This document shows positions 57,801 through 64,000 of a stretch of 64,000 bases of DNA, piece after piece. The stretch comes from Schistosoma mansoni (Eukaryota > Platyhelminthes > Trematoda > Strigeidida > Schistosomatidae): positions 12,115,753 through 12,179,752 of the forward strand of contig NC_031500.1 of assembly GCF_000237925.1 (NCBI RefSeq), in the 5' to 3' direction. Both the position numbers and the translations under genes were made by a program. Numbering within the stretch: position 1 is the stretch's first letter; every line of letters begins with the position of its first letter. The notes beneath the pieces are model-generated. The model saw only the letters and a program-made list of their open reading frames with translations. It ran no database searches and had not been told where the DNA came from.

Positions 57801-59586
57801 AGTTCAATTTATTTCTTCATTTTTTTAATAATAAATTCACATGGACCGTGAGAGGTGGAATTGTTCAATTGAGTATGTTTAAGAAATTCTATCGTCAGTG
57901 TCCTCATTTTGTTTACACCATACAGATATTTGGTGGTTTCCAGGATATAAACAAACTGAAATGGTTAAAATATGTTATCGATTCTGATTTCTACCAAGTA
58001 GATGAGTAAAATATTTATAGAAACGCAGAATTCATGCTTTAATTTCTAAGGGCTGTAGTAATCCATATTTTGCAAAGCACAAGTTAAACTCACATTAATA
58101 ATCGAGGTGTAAGAGCCCAGTTCTGTCCGACATATTCAAATCCCGGTATTTTCCGTTCTTCATCCTTATCATGTCCTAGTTGACATTGATCAGAAAAATT
58201 TTGTGCTTTTTTTGCCAATTCCGTATTCCATTTCTGTAAATATCAATTTATTCACTTGTTAAATACCAATGGAAAGAATTATATAATTTGAAATTTGAAT
58301 CTTTAGCATCACTGTCATGATACTGAAATAACATGTGTCGGTCATTTGTATTTCGTCCGACAGTCGGTCATCAACTGCGAAAGTTCCCCTCCGAATCTCC
58401 TGAGTTAACTTACTTCAATATAGAGTGATGTTGAGATATGTAAAGACTGTGGTATCAGAGCGGGCAGCACCAATCGTGTGTATCATTAAAACCAAATGGA
58501 AATGCTGAAAACACTGTATCCATTGATACAAACATAAGGCTCATAGTATACAGAAGAATACACAAAGCAAGTAGACAAACATGAATGTTCATAAAACCAG
58601 ATTCAAAAAGTGTAAGAAGCAAGACAACGCACTTCGAACGTAATAATTCTTGAATTTTTCACGTCACCAAGGTTTGTCCGTCAGTCATAGTTTTGAAAGT
58701 GTGAGCCAAACGGTTGATTTAGATTGCCAACTTTCAAATGTCTATTACACCAACCGAAAATTTTATTTACCTGACAGTCACAAATCCTCAATAAACAAAT
58801 GAGATATTTTCTACCAGTACAACGAACGGATGGAAACCGAATAGGCAGCATTATGTCGAGGCTCGATGCTTCATTGAAGTGGAGACTTAAACAAAATTTA
58901 ATAATTTCACTGAAACACTAAGTAGACTATCGTTTTCCTTCATCGACATAACGAACATACACGATCATCCAGCCATAAAATACATAACTTTTTGCCCATT
59001 GTGAAGATGGTCCCATCTTAGCTAACGAATCTGGTATCAAGGGAGTAATTTTGATTGAAACAGCTTCAGTACATTGGTTTTAATAATCTGAAAGTAGACT
59101 TAATAAAGGTCCAACATTGACTGGAAATTTCAAGTTATCGGTTGACCAACCTGGATAATAAACATTGCAACAAATTCTGAAATTCAAACAACTGAGCTTA
59201 CAAGGGAAGTTTAGTTATAGTTAGCACGTTACCCAACACAAGAGACAAACCATGAACAGAAGTATTCTAGTATCCCACAACGTAAGAATAACACGTATCA
59301 AAAATTCTACCTCAAAATAACTGATGGACACACTTAACACATACTGTAAATATAAACACATCAATAATAAATAAGCAAATTGAGTGAATATTCTACTTAC
59401 CAGTAGATTCATGTGTCTAGCTTCAGGTTGTCCGGGAATGAGACCATACTTCACAGCTTGCCTCACAACATTGTGCATGGCTATGAAGTAGTCCCGCATC
59501 GTTTCATTAACATATGCGTGAATACACGAGGACGTAAATAAACATGCCAGCAATGAGATTGCCAACAAGTTAAATTTCAAAGACAT
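54811..59586 (-). CDS. VAL-C: venom-allergen-like (CAP/SCP-TAPS) protein
   Basis: Minus-strand exons 59586-59401, 58233-58094, 57382-57295, 56225-56131 and 54850-54811, all GT-AG, 182 residues. Signal peptide core LLAISLLACLFTSSCIHA. The CAP domain starts MRDYFIAMHNVVRQAVKYG; exon 2 KWNTELAKKAQNFSDQCQLGHD, then FEYVGQNWAL; exon 3 FKMWFDESQNYNYNTNTC, then CTHYTQ; exon 4 LIWENTTDFGCGVTEC; the end is VICNYGPGGN. The CAP1 His is kept. N-glycosylation sites NFS and NTT are visible. It is transcribed towards VAL-B (convergent). Intron 4 carries SM-alpha pieces. Confidence 0.86.
55440..55620 (-). mobile_element. SM-alpha-like element with degraded hammerhead
   Basis: Minus strand: head with B-box-like gggttcgattccc, then ctgacgagctccaaatag, ggcggaac and gcatcctggattcc. 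Core GAAA became GGAA and the cleavage triplet GTC became ATC. Inactive. In VAL-C intron 4. Confidence 0.68.
55650..55915. repeat. Two SM-alpha tails joined as an inverted repeat
   Basis: A minus-oriented tail at 55650-55735 meets a plus-oriented piece at about 55736-55915, starting within stem II (gtcctaaataagac). The ends mirror each other (tagtattgtttgtttg and caaacaaacaatact). Confidence 0.6.
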
Positions 59587-59642
59587 TTGAGAAGGATTGG
59601 AATTCCACTACTGTTCAACCTAACGATCAAATAGATCTTTGC

Positions 59643-59649
59643 TTATATA
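59643..59649 (-). promoter_or_regulatory. TATA box of VAL-C
   Basis: Minus strand tatataa about 57-63 bp before the ATG. Upstream (59690-59790) the words tgaagataagtacac and aattgacatgtgtt are shared with VAL-A. Confidence 0.6.
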
Positions 59650-60129
59650 GTCACGATAAGATCCGGTTGGTAAACGCAGATGAATGTGATTTAACAGATC
59701 ACCAACACATGTCAATTATTCTCACGAATTCAGGGTTGTTTCAAGGGTGTACTTATCTTCAGGATAGTCAACTAAAATCATTAGTGCCAAAAAAGGTGTC
59801 TAAATAAGAAATTAAGAAATCGTAATCCCCCATGTCCTCACACATTATCTAGAATGAAATGTTGAACGAGGATTAGGAATGAGTATTGACTTGTGAGGTT
59901 GTTAATTATGATTGACTTTCATGTTGGGTAGTTCCCGATTGAGATATTGATTCGAACGTTTTAACAATGCGAGCCCACCTAATCTTTGTCGGAATAGACA
60001 AAGATTGAACATGGTGACGTGCTTACGAACACAAAACGAGTTGTACGAACACACTGTACACAGATGCACACATACGTTTCACAGATAATCGAAGTCACTC
60101 TGGACCAACAGCTAAGATCTTCCAACATC

Positions 60130-61100
60130 TATTATTTACAGAATGGTCGTGAGCAAGCATACACTGATGGTTTTCATAAACGCAGCCTATCATACTTGCT
60201 CCCTCAAATCCTCATGCATCATTTACAGCTTGTCAGTGTGAGTTGAAATCCTCATCGCTACCTACTTATAATCTGATTGGATTGTTTGTTCCAGTATGAG
60301 AATATCTATAAGCGAAAGTAATGAAAATTTGGGTCATGACTGTTTCTTTGTTTTCTCATACCCTACAGTCCGAGTGTAGTTGTCGTAACTTAACGGAATT
60401 TCGCCTTCTCGTTCAGTTCTTGAGTCACACTGAGGAGTATTATCATGACGGTCTTCGAAGTGCAACTACGGGATTATCCTTTACACGAAGTGGTTTTCGT
60501 TAGAATGATCAGCTGTCATCGGCACAGCAAAAGTAGATAGTGGTGCCCACGCATTATCTGTATATCACCGCTCCGGACGCAGAATGGACGTCTTAATTTG
60601 TCCTATCTTCTCATAAATCGAGGTGTTCGTCGGACTATCATGTGCATAGAACAAATTTCATCGACACGTGTATGTGTTTTGTTCGCAATTGAGATATCTT
60701 TTACATTTGTGCATATTAAGTTAGGTCACAATATACAAATGTCCAGTTTGTATCCATCCAACATCCTGATTTTGAACTTATTTCACTTGGAGTTTTGCAT
60801 CACTTCACACTTCCCATAAATATTCAGTCGTTCGATTCATTTTGAATGACTTTTGAGCATATGATGTGAAGTATAGTTCACGTCTTGTAATATTCCAGGG
60901 TACTCACGTAATATTCACTTTGTCTCTAACTATGATAAACGTCTCTCAACACTCGTAAATGCGACAGATATGTTCGTTGAGTGTCTCCATAGACACCAAA
61001 TATGTTATTTCGTCTACCATACTCAAACGTTGCAGTGCCTGTTTTGGGAAACACTTATTGAAGTTTTCTTCGATTCCAGATTCTCAAATATTTATAGTCA
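60130..61100 (+). pseudogene. Decayed VAL copy
   Basis: Exon 3-like stretch at 60405-60485 (reading FLSHTEEYYHDGLRSATTG against WFSEAMYYNF and SSATCGNYPQ of VAL-A). Exon 4-like stretch at 61036-61095 (cagtgcctgttttgggaaac against cagcttgtttgggaaaatac) after an acceptor. A possible exon 2 start follows tatttacag at 60141. No donors or continuous frame remain. It is divergently oriented to VAL-C. Confidence 0.5.
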
Positions 61101-61109
61101 ACTGATATC

Positions 61110-62265
61110 TTCTATTCTCAAATGGAGCTCAGATATATTTACCTAGAACTACCAATATGGGAATCAGTTCCATAAAAAATTACGATAGGCCTCATCTACA
61201 TATGGAGCGTTCTGGCTTTCTGTGATAAACACTGACGCTTGATTGATAGGTCAGTGTCATTCCCTGAATCACCTATTGTAGCAGTAGTGAATAATGTGAG
61301 AAACAATTATCATCTAGTAATCATTCTACGATGGAGTGATTTGACACTTGGAAATGTGCCTGCGTAACCGGTTCTCACTACCACGGCAAATGTTTCGACA
61401 AAACGTTTAATGATTTGTATTTGAAAGAAAAAAGCAACCACTTAAACCAGTGTATGTTTAACCAATTGTTGTGGAACCGACATTCAGTCTGTTGCAACCA
61501 AACCCCCTATTTTTGACTGTTGAAAATGAGAAACCACTACAATCCTCCCGACGTGAAGTACACAGAGACTGGTACGAGTAGGAATTTGTTCACCTAGAAG
61601 CTATGACAACCCTAGTCAAAAACGCACTCCTTTACATAGACAGTCGTACATCAATGAAGTAACATCCGATTGATGATTTATTGTCGCTTTTTGTCTTCAC
61701 ATTTGTTTGCCATGCTTCTTTCTTTAGAATCCTTTATACCAGCAATCACAAGGCCACAAATTTCGATATGCAGCCGTTCGTCGAAATTATCCTTAGAAGC
61801 TCGTGTCTGAAATTGTGGTATGAACTCTTTAACAGCCTGATCGAGAGCACAAACTGACTTGTTGCGTTGTTCTCTTTCACGTGTTTTGAATGATATAACG
61901 CGAAACTGATCGGTTAGTCAGTGAAGAAGCAAGTTACTATATCACTGAGTAAACACAACTGAACTGAAACAATAGTAGTTTTGGAGTGAAACTAGAACAA
62001 GAAATCTCACTATTTACTTTCAAATAATGTTGACACTAGCATTCAGCATCACTAGCTGTTATGTGAGGACAGAACTAACACTGCCAATGGAGTAAACGTC
62101 AATTGTATCGTATTGAAATCTATTCAGAACTGGAATAGACCTTTGTACTTTGTACTGAAGTGAAATGAATTCAAACAGTTTAGTGTGCTAATTAGAGAGT
62201 GCGTCAAAAGTATTTTAGTGTCAATAGAGTTGTAGACTATGAACAGCATACAAACAGAGAGATAG
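61110..62265. other. No gene recognised
   Basis: Partly similar to 54270-54545 (near 61245-61415). Otherwise nothing supportable. Confidence 0.45.
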
Positions 62266-62272
62266 ACAGATA

Positions 62273-62623
62273 TGTAGTGGACGTCGAGTCGCGATTGATT
62301 ATGATCACCACTACAAGATGATCACGTGCCAGATTTCGAGTTGGATCCCTCGGTAAACCAAAAAGAGGCTGTTGAAGGTTGAATATGATATATTTGTTGG
62401 CGATCTCGTGGTATCGAAAGAATACCGAGATCGTGCCAAAGTTTACAGGCGGAACTACCGAGCGTACTCCAGTTCCTGCAGGGTCACAGGCAACGGAAGG
62501 TAAAGTGTCTTTTGCACACTTAAACATACAAGTATAGTAAAACAATCATTGATACAATTGGTTATAATAATAATTGTTTCCATTAAACCAATCGCGTTCT
62601 CGTCACAAAACTAGGTCACTACA
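62273..62623 (-). mobile_element. Solo LTR, Boudicca/CsRn1-like
   Basis: 351 bp with the same ends and shared internal blocks as the LTR at 29173-29526 (ctcgtggtatcgaaagaata; accaatcgcgttct). I define the orientation by the ctaca...tgtag ends. No gag or primer site adjoins it, so a solo or truncated LTR. I do not see a matching 5-bp duplication. Confidence 0.7.
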
Positions 62624-62629
62624 ATCTAA

Positions 62630-63550
62630 TTACGGTGAATAATATCAGACTTGCTGTGATACATTTCATTCTATTTGACACTTCATGTTGTATGTTAACA
62701 CTTAAACAACCAAAGAAAAAATCTAATAATTAACTTCCTGAACCACAGATATCAGTTAACATGATTACAATAACATTGCTAAAGTCATTTACATTTCACT
62801 AGTTAGGAAACTAGAAGTCGGGAATTGTCAGCTATTTGATCTACTTGCTGACAAACAGGTGAATTTCTAATCTCCATTGTCTCCATTGAGATATCTTTCG
62901 ATTGCGTATAATGATTCTCAAATCCATAGTGAAGATGTTTGATATGCAAGAATACCAGATGCTCATTGAACTATTCGTGTTTAGAGAAATATATATCAAA
63001 TAAATACAATTCTCCTGAACATTATCAGTTTTCAAACGTCGTTAGAAATACATTTATTGAAATGTAGAGTGATTAGCTTACACCATTCAATAATATCTTG
63101 CTTCATGACTTATATGCAGGTCATTATGATATTTGTACGAAGATTATTCTTTTCAATAAACTCTCTCCAAATTCTGAAACTAGAGTTTCGAATGAATGAT
63201 CAAGTAGGTGGCTAGGTCTAAGGAAAAATACATTATTTGAAATTACAGTATATAAATTCAGTATTGTTAATTTTAAATGTGTTTACGTCCTCTGTCCTTA
63301 TTCTCTTACGATCAACTCTTTTGCTTATTGTTTTATATTACTTATCGATATTCAGTAACTAATTGTATTCCTATCAATTTCTATGCGTACGTTGTAGTGC
63401 TAATTCGTAGTATAATACTTTAAAATATTCAAATATACTTATAACATTTACTGTACTCATCATCATAATTACTTTCTTTTGATCCCTGTAGCGGTTATTC
63501 TCGATTTTGTGCAACCTCTCAATCCTTATTTAAACGCAACCGTTTTCATA
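62630..63550. other. No gene recognised
   Basis: AT-rich; only short frames. Confidence 0.45.
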
Positions 63551-63555
63551 TTAAG

Positions 63556-63725
63556 CAGAGATGGATAGTGGCTAGCAGTGGAATCCAAGACGCGCGTCAC
63601 TTCGTCCTATTTGGGACTTGTCAGCTGGATGTACCTGCATCTCAGAGTTGATGTTCACTCTGGGACTGACCAGTTGCAGTCCTAACACATCGATGGGAAG
63701 ATTCAAACAAACAATACTAAATGAA
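63556..63725 (-). mobile_element. SM-alpha-like element with internal deletion
   Basis: Minus strand: ribozyme region (ctgacaagtcccaaatagga, then cgaag) present. The head side of the ribozyme is joined directly to tail sequence (ggactgaccagttgcagtcc). The core is damaged (CTGACAA, GAAG). Confidence 0.62.
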
Positions 63726-64000
63726 TTTACGTTTTCATATTGTTTGCTATTGGTTCCGTTTCTGCTTATTGATAAACTGTTATCAAGTTTAGACTCAGCT
63801 AACAGCTGTCATTTGCACTATCATATGTAATATTTATTCTTTACGATACTATTGTAAGAAGCCCTTTTTATTTCAGACTTACAGACGCAGTTAACGCCAC
63901 AGATACCTGACATGTTGAAATTTGTAACTAATTAATGTATATTTTACACTTCGATTTCGTGCACATCTCAATAGTGTGATTTAGACACCTCGATAGATTA

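Noticed and set aside
59978-60005. Short hairpin (aatctttgtc mirrored) near 59980 as a terminator or small RNA
   Set aside because: An isolated 10-bp stem in AT-rich eukaryotic DNA with no supporting context.
1-64000. CRISPR arrays, operons, bacterial mobile elements
   Set aside because: None seen; spliced genes, SINEs and non-LTR elements show a eukaryotic genome.

Overview
The window is eukaryotic: AT-rich, intron-bearing and crowded with decayed retroelements. The best match is a blood fluke, Schistosoma. The evidence is SR2/RTE-type and CR1-type non-LTR elements, hammerhead-bearing SM-alpha-like SINEs, a Boudicca/CsRn1-like LTR element with a tRNA-Trp-type primer site, and a cluster of small five-exon CAP-domain venom-allergen-like (VAL, SCP/TAPS) genes. 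I cannot fix the species. Three N runs of exactly 200 bases (3247-3446, 34527-34726, 44404-44603) look like fixed-size scaffolding gaps, so order and orientation across them is uncertain. Region 1-28 kb is mostly a graveyard of nested retroelements. An RTE element lies in two inverted copies (891-2905 and 3690-5704) around a gap whose right edge is the 5' end of an 18S rRNA gene plus spacer. A near full-length SR2-like element (about 10591-14492) is inserted into a CR1-like element (9867-10590 plus 14493-17565). Penelope-like, RTE and CR1-like relics follow, one of them carrying an RTE-family insertion with a clear 14-bp target duplication. Two host genes show here: a first exon of a SULT-OR-like sulfotransferase (18298-18654, minus) and a complete single-exon OST4 (25676-25834, minus), the small oligosaccharyltransferase subunit. 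Region 28-63 kb holds the VAL cluster: VAL-A (33182-39224, plus), VAL-B (49399-52124, plus) and VAL-C (54811-59586, minus). Each reconstructs as five exons of 186, 140, 88, 95 and 40 nt with GT-AG borders, and each encodes about 182 residues with a signal peptide. There is also a broken first exon (30950-31085, minus), a decayed copy (about 60130-61100, plus) and a duplicated orphan last exon (44159-44198, minus). The three genes and the broken first exon share upstream sequence; the genes carry a TATA box 60-70 bp before the ATG. A short cysteine-bearing coding module of unknown identity occurs four times in this part. The genes appear to act separately as secreted, probably host-facing CAP proteins; there is no operon logic. 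The dominant architectural theme is inverted duplication: at least six palindromic structures, several built from retroelements.
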